The notes beneath the pieces are model-generated. The model did no database searches. It had not been told where the DNA came from and saw only the letters and a program-made list of their open reading frames with translations. Positions 53,275-62,231 of a stretch of 64,000 bases of DNA are shown in pieces. Made by a program: the position numbers and the translations under genes. How positions within the stretch are numbered: position 1 is the stretch's first letter; every line of letters starts with the position of its first letter. The stretch comes from Nocardia anocheti (GTDB taxonomy: Bacteria; Actinomycetota; Actinomycetes; Mycobacteriales; Mycobacteriaceae), in assembly GCF_029675105.1 (NCBI RefSeq), contig NZ_JAQQFV010000007.1:310001-374000 (forward strand), read 5' to 3'.

Positions 53275-54261
53275 TCAGCGCGCACCGGAACGGAGGACGA
53301 CCTTGCCGTTGCGGCCGGGCGTCTCGGCCGCGACGGCGGCTTCGGCGGCCCGATCCAGCCCGAACTCGGCCTGGACATCCAGCCGCAGGGTGCCGTCGGC
53401 GGCCAGGCCGACCAGCTCGGTGATCAGCCGCAGATAATCGGCCGGGTCGATCTCGGCGCTGCGCTGCTGACCCCAGAACCCTTTGATCACCGCCTGTTTG
53501 AAGATCACCGCGCCGGTGTCGACGACCAGTGGTTGCCCGGAGAGCGCGCCGAAGGAGACCAGTTCGCCGCGCGGGGCGAGCAGCGACAGCAACGCGCCTG
53601 CCGCCGGTCCGCTGACCTGGTCGACACCCCGCACGATCGGCTCGCCCTCGGTGAGTTCGGCGGCCCGCGCCGCCCAGCCCTCGGTATCGGTGTCGACCAC
53701 CGGTCCGAAGCCGAGTTGCTCGAGCGCCACCACCGAGGCGGGGCCGCGGACCAGGCTGAGCACGCGCACCCCGCGCTGTCGGGCGAACAGATTCAGTTGC
53801 CGCCCGACCGCGCCGTTGGCCGCGTTCACCGCGATCCACTGGCCGGGGCGCACGCGGAGGTCATCGAGCAGCATGAGCGCGCTCAACGGCATGGCCAGCA
53901 GCTGGCAGGCGGTGTCGTCGGGCACCGAGGCGGGCATGGGCACGGCGCGGTCGGCGCGGGCGAGGAAGAAGTCCGCCCACGACTCCCTGACCCCGGCCAG
54001 CGCCACCCGCTGACCGACGGCGAGCCCCTCGGCGCCGGGGCCGAGCGCGTCGACGACGCCGACCGCCTCGGTGCCGGGCACGGCGGGCAGCGGTGGCCGA
54101 TAGCCGTAGACGCCGCGAATGATGGCGAGGTCGTGGTTGTGGATCGGGGAGAGTGTCATGGCGACGCGGATCTCGCCGGGGCCCGGCTCCGGGGTGGTCA
54201 CCGTCTGCGCGGTGAGAACGTCCTTCGGTTCGCCGAACCGGTCGAAGACCACTGCCTGCAT
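53275..54261 (-). CDS. medium-chain NADPH:quinone oxidoreductase-like protein
   Basis: A 328-residue MDR-superfamily reductase. The GroES-like half has PGTEAVGVVDALG, and the Rossmann half has AANGAVGRQLNLFARQRG. Zinc ligands of alcohol dehydrogenases are missing (HNHDLAII in place of the Cys/His set), so it is of the quinone oxidoreductase / enoyl reductase type. ATG 54261 follows GGAGG by 6-7 nt. Substrate unknown. Confidence 0.87.
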   Translation of the reverse strand: MQAVVFDRFGEPKDVLTAQTVTTPEPGPGEIRVAMTLSPIHNHDLAIIRGVYGYRPPLPAVPGTEAVGVVDALGPGAEGLAVGQRVALAGVRESWADFFLARADRAVPMPASVPDDTACQLLAMPLSALMLLDDLRVRPGQWIAVNAANGAVGRQLNLFARQRGVRVLSLVRGPASVVALEQLGFGPVVDTDTEGWAARAAELTEGEPIVRGVDQVSGPAAGALLSLLAPRGELVSFGALSGQPLVVDTGAVIFKQAVIKGFWGQQRSAEIDPADYLRLITELVGLAADGTLRLDVQAEFGLDRAAEAAVAAETPGRNGKVVLRSGAR

Positions 54262-54437
54262 GTCCGCCTCCGTGGTGGTTACGAGTACCGCACGAGCACG
54301 AGCACCGTCCATTCTGGCACCGCCGGACCGGCGGCGGGCGCCACGCCGGGCGGCGCCACACCGGCGCGGCGCGGAATCGGTCGACAGGGCCGCGTCGGTC
54401 ACCCGCCCCGGGCGGTCGGGCTGCTTGACTGCTGGGC

Positions 54438-54758
54438 GTGACAACGCAGCACGCGCGCGGCGCCCGGCGCCGGACCGTTCTGGCAACGACGATCCTGGGT
54501 CTGCTGTGCGGGCTGGCCGCCTGGCTGCTGTTCGAGTGGTGGGCCAGCGACATCGACGGTTTCGTCGTCTACGACGCGAGCTACGAACCGCTACCGGAAC
54601 CCCCGCTGGAAACCCCCGTCGAAGGTGGAGGTTCCGGGGTCGCGGACCTGCCGCTGCGGGTCGGGCTGGTGGTGGTGCCCGCCGCGATCGGCCTGGTCGC
54701 GGGCTGTGTCGCGGCGGCGTGCGGGGTACGGGTGAGCAGGTCCGCGACCACGGGATGA
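54438..54758 (+). CDS. small two-span membrane protein, unknown
   Basis: A 106-residue protein with a basic N-terminus, a first membrane helix (TILGLLCGLAAWLLFEWW), an acidic/Pro-rich extracellular loop (YEPLPEPPLETP) and a second helix (LVVVPAAIGLVAGCVAAACG). The start is GTG 54438 without a clear ribosome site. No family recognised. Confidence 0.6.
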   Translation: MTTQHARGARRRTVLATTILGLLCGLAAWLLFEWWASDIDGFVVYDASYEPLPEPPLETPVEGGGSGVADLPLRVGLVVVPAAIGLVAGCVAAACGVRVSRSATTG

Positions 54759-54808
54759 GGCGACGCGCACGGAGTCGTGTCCCACGCGGCCGCGAACCCT
54801 TGTGCGGG

Positions 54809-55474
54809 CTAGGCGGGTGCGCGGTGGAATTCGGCGCGCCAGCGCCGCAGGTCGGGGAGATCGGGGCGGGGCAGCGATTCGACCCGGACGGGTGTGATGT
54901 CGCCGTCGGCGAAGGAGTCGATCTCGGCGCGGGTCAAAGGCCAGGGTGGGCCAGCGGTCGGCGTGGTCGCGCTGACATCGGCGACGACCAGCAGCGTCGC
55001 GCCGGGTGCCAGGGTCGCGCGGATTCCGGCGATGGCGGTGGCGTGGACCTGCGGGGGCAGTGACTGCACGGTGATCGACTCGACCACCAGGTCGAAGGCA
55101 CCGCGCCAGGCGGCGGGTGGATTCAGCAGATCGGCGACCGTGTAGGTGACCGGCGACTGCGGGAATCGCGCCCCCGCCTCGCGGACGGCGGTGGCCGAGA
55201 CGTCGAACGCGGTGGTGCGCAACCCCTGTGCCGCCACGTGTTCGGCGTCGGTGCCGTATCCGCAGCCGACCACGAGCGCGGTTCCGCCGCTCAGGTCGGT
55301 ACGTTCGGCGAACCAGTCGGCGAGCAGCGGATTGGGCTCGTCGCGATCCCACGGCACCACCGAGGTCCCCGCCGCCGCCTCGACGTAGAGCGGCTCGAAC
55401 CATCCGGTCGGATCGTCGGCGGCGAGGGCTTCGGCGGCGAGACGGCGGTCGGCGGGCAGCGGGTCGGAGGTCAT
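54809..55474 (-). CDS. class I SAM-dependent methyltransferase (thiopurine-methyltransferase-like)
   Basis: A 221-residue methyltransferase. VPWDRDEPNPLLADWF is the TPMT-type substrate segment, TALVVGCGYGTDAEHVA the SAM motif, and FDVSATAVREAGARF the acidic turn. It may detoxify thiols, selenium or tellurium compounds. ATG 55474 and an in-frame ATG 55492 are both possible starts; neither has a strong ribosome site. Confidence 0.82.
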   Translation of the reverse strand: MTSDPLPADRRLAAEALAADDPTGWFEPLYVEAAAGTSVVPWDRDEPNPLLADWFAERTDLSGGTALVVGCGYGTDAEHVAAQGLRTTAFDVSATAVREAGARFPQSPVTYTVADLLNPPAAWRGAFDLVVESITVQSLPPQVHATAIAGIRATLAPGATLLVVADVSATTPTAGPPWPLTRAEIDSFADGDITPVRVESLPRPDLPDLRRWRAEFHRAPA

Positions 55475-55650
55475 CGCTCCACTGTCCCCCATGCCCGCGC
55501 ACCCGGTGCGCGCCGGGCCGCGCGGTGTACGTTCCGACGACCGGGATGACGATGGGGCAGAAGTCAATACGCCGCGCGGAGGACCCGCGGCGCGCCACTG
55601 TGCGACCGGGTGTCGGCCGCGCGGGCGACGACCGGGACCGGGGGAGTTCC

Positions 55651-55656
55651 TACGCT
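55651..55656 (+). promoter_or_regulatory. leaderless-type -10 box of the DUF418 gene
   Basis: TACGCT, then CGATCC, then ATG 55663. The only G-rich stretch upstream (GGGGAG) is too far away to act as a ribosome site. Confidence 0.55.
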
Positions 55657-55662
55657 CGATCC

Positions 55663-56865
55663 ATGGCAGAGGCACTCGGGACCCGGACATCGCCCGCATC
55701 GTCCGGGCGGCGCATCGCCGAGATCGACATCCTGCGCGGGTTCGCGCTGTTCGGCATCCTGATCACCAATGTGATCGTGGCGACCACGGTGTGGACGGCC
55801 GTCGGCCCCCGTGACGAGCCGGTCTCCCTGTTCGACGGCACGGTCGACCAGCTGGTACGCGCCACCGTCGACGCGGTGTTCACCGGCCGGTTCTATCTGC
55901 TGTTCGCCTTCCTGTTCGGCTACTCGTTCACCCTGCAGATCGCGGCGGCCCAGCGGGCGGGCGCCGCACCCGTCCGGCGGTTGCTGCGCCGCTGCGCCGC
56001 GCTGCTGGTGATCGGCCTGGCGCACGTGTACTTCCTGTGGATCGGTGACATCCTCACCCTCTACGCCGTGCTGTGCCTGGTGCTGATCACCTTGCGCACG
56101 CTGCGCCCGCGCACCGCGGTGATCACGGGCGTGGTGCTCTACACGCTGTGGTCGGTGCTCAGCTTCCTGCCGGGACAGGGTGGCACGCTCGCGCTGGGCG
56201 AGTTGATGAACCTGCCCGCCATCGCGGCCGACTACACCGGTGACTTCGCCCAGACCTTCGCCATCCAGACCGACCTCGCGCCGGTGTTCCTGCTGCTGAT
56301 CTGGATCGGCCAGGGCGTACCGAGCCTGGCGATGTTCCTGTTCGGCATGGCGGCGGGCAAGCGCGACCTGTTCGACGACGCCGCGACCCTGCGCCGCTGG
56401 TCGCCGCGCGTGCTGCTGATCGGCTTCGGTCTGGGCGTCCCGATCTCGGTGGCGACCTTCGTCGACGCCATGGGCTGGTGGGACGGCCCCGACTTCGTGC
56501 ACGGCCTGCAGTACCTCGTCGCCCCCGCCATGACCTTCGCCTACGTGGCCGTGGTGCTGCGGCTCGCCCGTTCGGCGCGCACCGGCCGATTCGCCGCCCT
56601 GCTGGCACCCGCCGGACGGATGGCGGCCACGAACTACATCGGGCAATCGATCGTGATGGTGCTGGTCTACACCGGATACGGGCTCGCCCTGGCCGACGAC
56701 ATCCCGCCGCTCGGCGTAGTCGCGATCGCACTGGTGACCTTCGCCGCGCAGCTCGCGCTGAGCGCCTGGTGGCTGCGCGGCCACCCGTACGGACCGGTGG
56801 AATGGGTGCTGCGGGCGGCGACCTATCTCGACGTCCCGCCCTGGCGCAAGACCGCGAGCGTCTAG
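55663..56865 (+). CDS. DUF418 multi-span membrane protein
   Basis: A 400-residue membrane protein with about nine to ten spans. The N-terminal RIAEIDILRGFALFGILITN and the C-terminal GRMAATNYIGQS and ALSAWWLRGHPYGPVEWVLR are hallmarks of DUF418 (YeiB-like). Related acyltransferase-3-like proteins modify surface glycans, but for DUF418 no activity is settled. Its stop overlaps the convergent TetR stop by 3 bp. Confidence 0.88.
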   Translation: MAEALGTRTSPASSGRRIAEIDILRGFALFGILITNVIVATTVWTAVGPRDEPVSLFDGTVDQLVRATVDAVFTGRFYLLFAFLFGYSFTLQIAAAQRAGAAPVRRLLRRCAALLVIGLAHVYFLWIGDILTLYAVLCLVLITLRTLRPRTAVITGVVLYTLWSVLSFLPGQGGTLALGELMNLPAIAADYTGDFAQTFAIQTDLAPVFLLLIWIGQGVPSLAMFLFGMAAGKRDLFDDAATLRRWSPRVLLIGFGLGVPISVATFVDAMGWWDGPDFVHGLQYLVAPAMTFAYVAVVLRLARSARTGRFAALLAPAGRMAATNYIGQSIVMVLVYTGYGLALADDIPPLGVVAIALVTFAAQLALSAWWLRGHPYGPVEWVLRAATYLDVPPWRKTASV

Positions 56866-57536
56866 CGGGCCTTCGCGGCGGCGCGCGCGGCGAAACCGTC
56901 GCACAGGGCGTCCAGGCCGAGGAACAGCAGGTCCTCGGAGGTGAGATCGCTGACCCCGGCACCGTGTAGATCCATCAGCGCGGGCGGCACCGGGAACGAG
57001 GGCGTGCCGTCGAGCAGATCGCGCAGGCCGTTGGTGTCGTCGGTGGCGGTGCGTTTGCGGGCCAGCAGCGAGCCGCCGACCACCGGCAGGCTCGCGCCGG
57101 AGATGTAGTTCCACACGGTGAACGCCATGGTCGTCGCCTCGCGGGTGGACACGTCGAGCGCGCGCAGCCCCTCGACCAGCCAGGCCAGGCTCGCCAGGCC
57201 CTGCGGGCCGAAACTGTAGCGGGGCACGGCGAAGGTGAGCAGCACCCACGGATGCTGCTGATAGAGCTGCCAGTCGATCTCGGAGGCGATGCGGACCCGA
57301 TCACGCCAGCTCCAGTCCTCGCCCGCCGGATCGGGGTAGGGGTGCCGGGCGGCGATCTCGTCGGTCATCTCGGCGATCAGCTCGTCCTTGCCCGCCACGT
57401 GCCGGTACAGCGACATGGTGCCGACGTCGAGCCGGTCGGCGATGCGGCGCATCGACACCGCGTCCAGGCCGTCGGCGTCGGCCAGGGCGATCGCGGCGTC
57501 GACGATGGCGGTGCGGGTGAGCTTCGCGTCAGTCAT
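56862..57536 (-). CDS. TetR-class repressor (TetR_C_1) of the adjacent MFS pump
   Basis: A 224-residue repressor. DAVSMRRIADRLDVGTMSLYRH is the DNA-binding domain typical of the true TetR subclass. The C-terminal domain has WRDRVRIASEIDWQLYQQHPW and WNYISGASLP. It is divergent from an MFS gene at 57628, with two operator-like repeats between them. ATG 57536 is chosen as the first start after the GTAC repeats; the frame is open beyond. Likely induced by the pump's substrate. Confidence 0.9.
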   Translation of the reverse strand: MTDAKLTRTAIVDAAIALADADGLDAVSMRRIADRLDVGTMSLYRHVAGKDELIAEMTDEIAARHPYPDPAGEDWSWRDRVRIASEIDWQLYQQHPWVLLTFAVPRYSFGPQGLASLAWLVEGLRALDVSTREATTMAFTVWNYISGASLPVVGGSLLARKRTATDDTNGLRDLLDGTPSFPVPPALMDLHGAGVSDLTSEDLLFLGLDALCDGFAARAAAKAR

Positions 57537-57570
57537 CCCATGACTCACTTTCCGTTTTCCACTTCTGTGC

Positions 57571-57603
57571 GTACACTGTACCCGTTCCCCGCGTACGGTG
57601 TAC
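57571..57603. promoter_or_regulatory. two TetR operator-like repeats
   Basis: GTACA-C-TGTAC (57571-57581) and GTACGGTGTAC (57593-57603), centres 22 bp apart, each preceded by GC. Two helical turns between centres suits two dimers on one DNA face, in the gap between the repressor and MFS genes. Confidence 0.7.
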
Positions 57604-57627
57604 GCAAACCCGTGGAAGGATGTCGGA

Positions 57628-59097
57628 ATGACGAAGCTGGAACCGGCGCTGCCCAGCGCGGCCGTCGGTGGACGCCGCGCATGGCTCGGTCTGGGCGTGC
57701 TGCTGCTGCCGGTGCTGCTGGTGTCGATGGACATCTCGGTGCTGTTCCTCGCCATGCCGACGCTGACCGTCGACCTGGATCCCAGTGCCTCCCAGCAACT
57801 CTGGATCCTCGACATCTACGGATTCATGCTGGCGGGCCTGCTCATCACCATGGGCAATCTCGGCGACCGGATCGGCAGGCGCAACATCCTGCTCGCCGGT
57901 GCCGCCGTCTTCGGCCTGGCCTCGGTGCTGGCCGCCTTCGCGCCCAGCGCCGAAGTGCTCATCGCGGCCCGGGTGCTGATGGGCATCGGCGGCGCGACCC
58001 TGCTGCCGTCGAGCCTCGCGCTGATCTCCAACCTGTTCCCCGACGCCCGGCGCCGCGCCACCGCCATCGGCATCTGGACCGCGTTCTTCGCCGGTGGTTC
58101 GGCGGTCGGGCCGATCATCGGTGGGCTGCTGCTGCACCACTTCTGGTGGGGCTCGGTGTTCCTGATCAACATCCCGGTGCTGGCGGTGCTGCTGGTGTTC
58201 GGTCCCTTCCTGCTGCCCGAACACCGCTCGGCCGCGCTGGGTCCGCTCGATCTGCCCAGCGTCGCGCTGTCGATCGGCGGCATCCTGCCGCTGGTCTACG
58301 GGATCAAGCACGTCGCCGCCGAGGGCCTGGATCTGGTCTCGGTGCTGATCGCGGCCGTCGGCCTGGCGCTGCTGGTGCTGTTCGTGCGCAGGCAGCGGCA
58401 CCTGACCGAACCGCTGCTGGACCTGTCGCTGTTCACCCGGCCGCTGTTCCGGGTGGCGATCGGAGCCAGCACCGTCGGCATGATGTCGCTGGCCGCGATG
58501 AGCTACCTGACCAGCATCTACCTGCAGTCGGTCACCGGGCGTGACGCGCTGCAGGCGGCGCTGCTGGGTATCCCGATGGCGGTCGCGGTGTTCGTCTTCT
58601 CGATGAGCGGGCCGAAAGTGGGGCTGCGCTGGGGCGTGCGCGCGGCGTTCACGCTGGCGCTGAGCCTCTCGGCGATCGGCAATCTCATGCTGCTCGGCGT
58701 CGGGGTCGACGGCGGGCTGATGTGGTACGTGGCCGGGTCGATGATCGCCGGTGTCGGGTACGGCATCTCGTTCACGCTCGTCTCCGATGTGGCGGTGTCG
58801 GCGGTGCCCGCCGAACGCGCGGGCTCGGCGGTCGGCATCTCCGAGACCAGCTTCGAGCTCGGCAACTCGCTGGGCCTGGCGCTGCTCGGCTCGCTGGCCG
58901 CGCTGGTCTTCCGGTCCGGCGGCGACTTCGGTGAGACCCTGGGCGACACCGTCGCGCACTCCGGTGACGACGCCGGGCTGATCGCGGCCGCGCGCGAATC
59001 CTTCGTCAGCGGTATGCATGTGGCGACCACCGGCGGCGCGCTGCTGCTGCTCGGCATGGCCGTGGTGGCCTGGCGCTCCGCCCGCACGACCCGCTGA
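57628..59097 (+). CDS. MFS efflux transporter (DHA2, EmrB/QacA type)
   Basis: A 489-residue, about 14-span drug:H+ antiporter. LDIYGFMLAGLLITMGNLGDRIGRR is motif A shown by parts (GNLGDRIGRR), LMGIGGATLLPSSLALI is motif C-like, and FAGGSAVGPIIGG follows. ATG 57628 has AAGGA 8 nt upstream; an upstream GTG at 57598 lies inside the operator and is rejected. Regulated with the TetR gene. It ends 71 bp before ureF. Confidence 0.92.
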   Translation: MTKLEPALPSAAVGGRRAWLGLGVLLLPVLLVSMDISVLFLAMPTLTVDLDPSASQQLWILDIYGFMLAGLLITMGNLGDRIGRRNILLAGAAVFGLASVLAAFAPSAEVLIAARVLMGIGGATLLPSSLALISNLFPDARRRATAIGIWTAFFAGGSAVGPIIGGLLLHHFWWGSVFLINIPVLAVLLVFGPFLLPEHRSAALGPLDLPSVALSIGGILPLVYGIKHVAAEGLDLVSVLIAAVGLALLVLFVRRQRHLTEPLLDLSLFTRPLFRVAIGASTVGMMSLAAMSYLTSIYLQSVTGRDALQAALLGIPMAVAVFVFSMSGPKVGLRWGVRAAFTLALSLSAIGNLMLLGVGVDGGLMWYVAGSMIAGVGYGISFTLVSDVAVSAVPAERAGSAVGISETSFELGNSLGLALLGSLAALVFRSGGDFGETLGDTVAHSGDDAGLIAAARESFVSGMHVATTGGALLLLGMAVVAWRSARTTR

Positions 59098-59156
59098 GGC
59101 GCGGATCGGGCGTGGTGACCGTCGCCCTCGCCGGGCGCGGGGCCGGTCCGGGTGCC

Positions 59157-59162
59157 TAGGAT
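59157..59162 (+). promoter_or_regulatory. leaderless-type -10 box of ureF
   Basis: TAGGAT, then CGACGA, then ATG 59169. This gives ureF a possible promoter of its own, needed now that ureABC is 11.6 kb away. The same bases (AGGA) could alternatively act as a ribosome site. Confidence 0.5.
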
Positions 59163-59168
59163 CGACGA

Positions 59169-59819
59169 ATGCGAAACGAGGGTGCGGCGGGCCTGGCGAC
59201 ATTGCTCGCCCTGGCCGATTCACGCCTGCCCATCGGCGGACACGTGCATTCCGGCGGCGTCGAGGAGGCGGTGGCGTCGGGTGTGCTGCGCGACGCCGCG
59301 AGCGTCGAGGTGTATCTACGACGTCGGATCGCCACGACCGGTCTGGTGACCGCCTCGCTCGCCGCCGCGGTCTGCGCGGGCATACTCGCCCCCGAACGCG
59401 CCGAACTCGAAGCCGACGCCCGCACCCCGTCACCCGCGGCCCGCACGGCCTCGCGGGCCCAGGGACGCGGGCTGCTGCGGCTGGCGAAACAGCTGTGGCC
59501 GCACCAGGATTGGCTGCCCGCGCGGGTGCGGCCGCACCTGTCGACGGTGTTCGGCATGGTGGGTGCCGCCTGCGGTGCCGCGCCACGCGAGCTGGCGGGC
59601 GTGGTCGTCTACACGACCCTGACCGGCGCCGCGACCGCCGCGCAACGCCTGCTCGCCCTCGATCCGGCGGCCGTGGCGGCGGGCACGATGCGGCTGGCGC
59701 CCCTGTGCGACCGGATCGCCGACGAGGCCGTCGACGGGCTGGCCGCGCTGTCGGATCCCTTGCAGGACGCGTTGGCCGAACGTCATCTGCTGCGCGACAT
59801 GCCCCTGTTCGCCTCGTAA
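59169..59819 (+). CDS. ureF: urease accessory protein UreF
   Basis: A 216-residue all-helical GTPase-gating accessory protein. LLALADSRLPIGGHVHSGGVEEAV is the canonical start shown here by its middle (DSRLPIGGHVHSGG), and RTASRAQGRGLLRLA and AACGAAPRELAGVVVYTTL follow. It bridges UreD and UreG for nickel delivery to UreC. 27 bp before ureG. Confidence 0.95.
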   Translation: MRNEGAAGLATLLALADSRLPIGGHVHSGGVEEAVASGVLRDAASVEVYLRRRIATTGLVTASLAAAVCAGILAPERAELEADARTPSPAARTASRAQGRGLLRLAKQLWPHQDWLPARVRPHLSTVFGMVGAACGAAPRELAGVVVYTTLTGAATAAQRLLALDPAAVAAGTMRLAPLCDRIADEAVDGLAALSDPLQDALAERHLLRDMPLFAS

Positions 59820-59846
59820 CCACCCATCCAGAACGGAGACCCACCC

Positions 59847-60554
59847 ATGCCGCCCCATCTGATCGACGGCGAACCGCACCAGCACAGCCACGACCGGCCC
59901 AAACGCGACCGCGCCGCCGGTGAGGCGCTGCGCATCGGCATCGGCGGCCCGGTCGGCTCCGGCAAGACCGCGCTGGTCGCCGCGCTGTGCCGTCAGCTGC
60001 GCGACGAACTGTCGCTCGCGGTGCTGACCAACGACATCTACACCACCGAGGACGCCGACTTCCTGCGTCGACACGCGGTGCTGCCCGACGAGCGCATCAC
60101 CGCCGTGCAGACCGGCGGCTGCCCGCACACCGCCATCCGCGACGACATCACCGCCAACCTCGACGCCATCGACGACCTGGTCGCGGCCAACCCGCCGCTG
60201 GACCTGATCCTGGTGGAATCCGGCGGCGACAACCTCACCGCCACCTTCTCCTCCGGCCTGATCGACGTGCAGATCTTCGTCGTCGACGTGGCCGGTGGCG
60301 ACAAGGTGCCGCGCAAGGGCGGCCCCGGCGTCACCTTCTCCGACCTGCTGGTGGTGAACAAGACCGACCTGGCCCCGCTGGTCGGCGCCGATCTGGGCGT
60401 GATGGAACGCGACGCCGCCAAGGTGCGCGAGGGCCGCCCGACCGCGCTGGTCTCGCTGACCGACGACCCGGCCGCCACCCCGGTGCTGGCCTGGGTGCGC
60501 GAGCAGCTGCGGGTCGCCGCCGAGCAGGACGCGGCCACCGGCGTTGCGCACTGA
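59847..60554 (+). CDS. ureG: urease accessory GTPase UreG
   Basis: A 235-residue SIMIBI GTPase that loads nickel into urease. A short His-rich N-terminus (HQHSHDR) is followed by the P-loop GPVGSGKT (about residues 34-41), the metal motif CPHTAIRDD (Cys-Pro-His), LVESGGDNLTATF and the base-recognition VVNKTDLAP. GGAGA lies upstream of the ATG. Its end overlaps ureD by 11 bp. Confidence 0.97.
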   Translation: MPPHLIDGEPHQHSHDRPKRDRAAGEALRIGIGGPVGSGKTALVAALCRQLRDELSLAVLTNDIYTTEDADFLRRHAVLPDERITAVQTGGCPHTAIRDDITANLDAIDDLVAANPPLDLILVESGGDNLTATFSSGLIDVQIFVVDVAGGDKVPRKGGPGVTFSDLLVVNKTDLAPLVGADLGVMERDAAKVREGRPTALVSLTDDPAATPVLAWVREQLRVAAEQDAATGVAH

Positions 60555-61227
60555 ACTGAGCATCGTCGCCCAACCGGGCAGACTGCCGCGCATCGACGCC
60601 GTCGGTGGTCTGGCCGGTCGGCACACCGGCACCGACACGGTGCACCTGATCGGCACCGCCGCCACACCGCTGGGCGGGGACGTCCTCGACATCCGGATCG
60701 TGGTGCGTCCCGGCGCGCGCCTGGTGATCCGCTCGGTGGCCGCCACCATCGCCCTGCCCAGCACCCGCACGCCGGAATCGGTGGCGCACTGGAGTTTCGA
60801 GGTCGGGGCGGGCGCCGAGCTGGACTTCGATCCGGAACCGACCATCATGGCCGGGGGCGCCCGGCATCACGCGCTGACCACCGTGCGGTTGGCGCCCGAC
60901 GCGCGAGTGCGGCTGCGCGAACGGGTCCAGCTGGGTCGCAGCGGCGAGGACAGCGGCGCCTGGCGCGGGGACCTGTGCGCCGATCTCGGCGAGATCCCGC
61001 TGCTGCGACACCGCCTGGAACTGGGCGCGGACACAGGAACCGACGACCGGCTCAGCGCGCCACGAGCCCTGGACAGTGAACTGGTCTACCCGGACGACCG
61101 GCCCGCCTGGGCGGGCGGACTCGACGCGGTGCGGCTGCCGCTGGCCGCGGGCGGCTCGCTGGCCACCCGCACGAGCGCCCGCCTGCACGCCACGACACCC
61201 GGCGACGCGGTTCCTGTCACGCGATAG
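60544..61227 (+). CDS. ureD: urease accessory protein UreD (UreH)
   Basis: A 227-residue scaffold that binds apo-urease and UreF. It has HLIGTAATPLGGDVLDIRIVVRPGA by parts (TPLGGD, RPGARLVIRSVAAT), WSFEVGAGAELDFDPEPTI and RERVQLGRSGE. The start is TTG 60544 inside ureG, giving coupled translation. Last urease gene; there is no ureE, as usual for mycobacterial-type clusters. Confidence 0.93.
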   Translation: MRTELSIVAQPGRLPRIDAVGGLAGRHTGTDTVHLIGTAATPLGGDVLDIRIVVRPGARLVIRSVAATIALPSTRTPESVAHWSFEVGAGAELDFDPEPTIMAGGARHHALTTVRLAPDARVRLRERVQLGRSGEDSGAWRGDLCADLGEIPLLRHRLELGADTGTDDRLSAPRALDSELVYPDDRPAWAGGLDAVRLPLAAGGSLATRTSARLHATTPGDAVPVTR

Positions 61228-61237
61228 GGCGTCGCCG

Positions 61238-61276
61238 CGGTGGGATACCGGGCACGCACGCCCCGATATCCCACCG
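61238..61276. terminator. convergent terminator after ureD
   Basis: CGGTGGGATA (61238-61247) pairs with TATCCCACCG (61267-61276), and the inner bases CGGG/CCCG extend it. It lies between the ureD stop (61227) and the minus-strand stop at 61288. Confidence 0.65.
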
Positions 61277-61287
61277 CCGTCGATCGT

Positions 61288-62097
61288 TCAGGCGCTGACG
61301 AGCTCCGCGCCGCTGTCCACCGCGTCGGGCGCGGCCGCGCGGGGCGGTGCGAGGAACCCGTTCGCCGCCCCCACCGCGGCACCGACACCGGCACCGACCA
61401 CGGTGATCGGCACCGACACCGCCATGTACGCGGCCATACCACCCAGGATCGGACCGGCGACCAGCCCGATCGGCAGGAACGGGATCCCGGCGACCAGACC
61501 GGCCACCGCGCCACCCGTGCTCGCCATCATCGCGAACGGGATCGCCACCGTGGACCCGACCGCCGCGCCGCGCGCCGCCGAACCGAGCGTTTCCGCGGCG
61601 ATCCGATCCGAGCGGCTGCGCTCGAGCCCGACCGAGTCGAGGAAGGTCGCCAGGTTGGCCTCGGTGTTGGCGGCGGCGTCGTTGATCTGGATCGAGGTGT
61701 CGACCGGCACGAAGTCGGGCACCGGGACCAGCTGGTCACCGAAACGGAACTGCCCGGGCGGCGGCAGGATCGGCGGCACCGGCGCGACCGGGGTCGGCGC
61801 GTGCAGAGTGCCGACCGGGGACAGGTAGTCGGTCTCCGGGCCGGACCGCGACCACTGCAGCGAGCTGCGGGTGTTCTCCGGCATCTGCTGTCCCACGAAG
61901 GGGGTGGCGTTGGGTGCCACCGCGTCGAACTCCGGCGCGGCCGGATGCTCGGGCTGGGTCACCGCCGCCTGCGCGGGATCGGCATTCGCGGTGCCCGTGC
62001 CGATCAGGGCCATGACCAGGGGGACCGCTCCGGCCGCGACAACCGAACCCACTCGTTGTCGCTGCGCGCTCGGCGCCCTGTGTTTCCCCGTCGCCAT
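61288..62097 (-). CDS. secreted protein with Gly/Ala-rich hydrophobic C-terminus, unknown
   Basis: A 269-residue exported protein: signal peptide ending ANADP at about residue 40, a Pro-rich middle (PPILPPPGQFRFGDQLVP), and a C-terminal glycine-zipper-like region (AVAGLVAGIPFLPIGLVAGP, then GAGVGAAVGAANGFL). AAAGGTGAT precedes the ATG. Similar unnamed proteins are common in Nocardia. The zipper could insert in or anchor to the mycomembrane; function unknown. Confidence 0.8.
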   Translation of the reverse strand: MATGKHRAPSAQRQRVGSVVAAGAVPLVMALIGTGTANADPAQAAVTQPEHPAAPEFDAVAPNATPFVGQQMPENTRSSLQWSRSGPETDYLSPVGTLHAPTPVAPVPPILPPPGQFRFGDQLVPVPDFVPVDTSIQINDAAANTEANLATFLDSVGLERSRSDRIAAETLGSAARGAAVGSTVAIPFAMMASTGGAVAGLVAGIPFLPIGLVAGPILGGMAAYMAVSVPITVVGAGVGAAVGAANGFLAPPRAAAPDAVDSGAELVSA

Positions 62098-62231
62098 AGA
62101 TCACCTTTCATCCTGGGGATTGGTCACACATATGACGTCCGGCATTCGGACCGGTGCCGGACCCGGATGGGTCCGAAACACCGGCGACCCGGAATCGTCG
62201 TGTGCCGAAAGGTGATCGAAGGGTGGGGAGG

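Noticed and set aside
57598..57627. Longer start (GTG 57598) for the MFS transporter.
   Set aside because: It lies inside the second operator, and ATG 57628 has AAGGA at the right distance.
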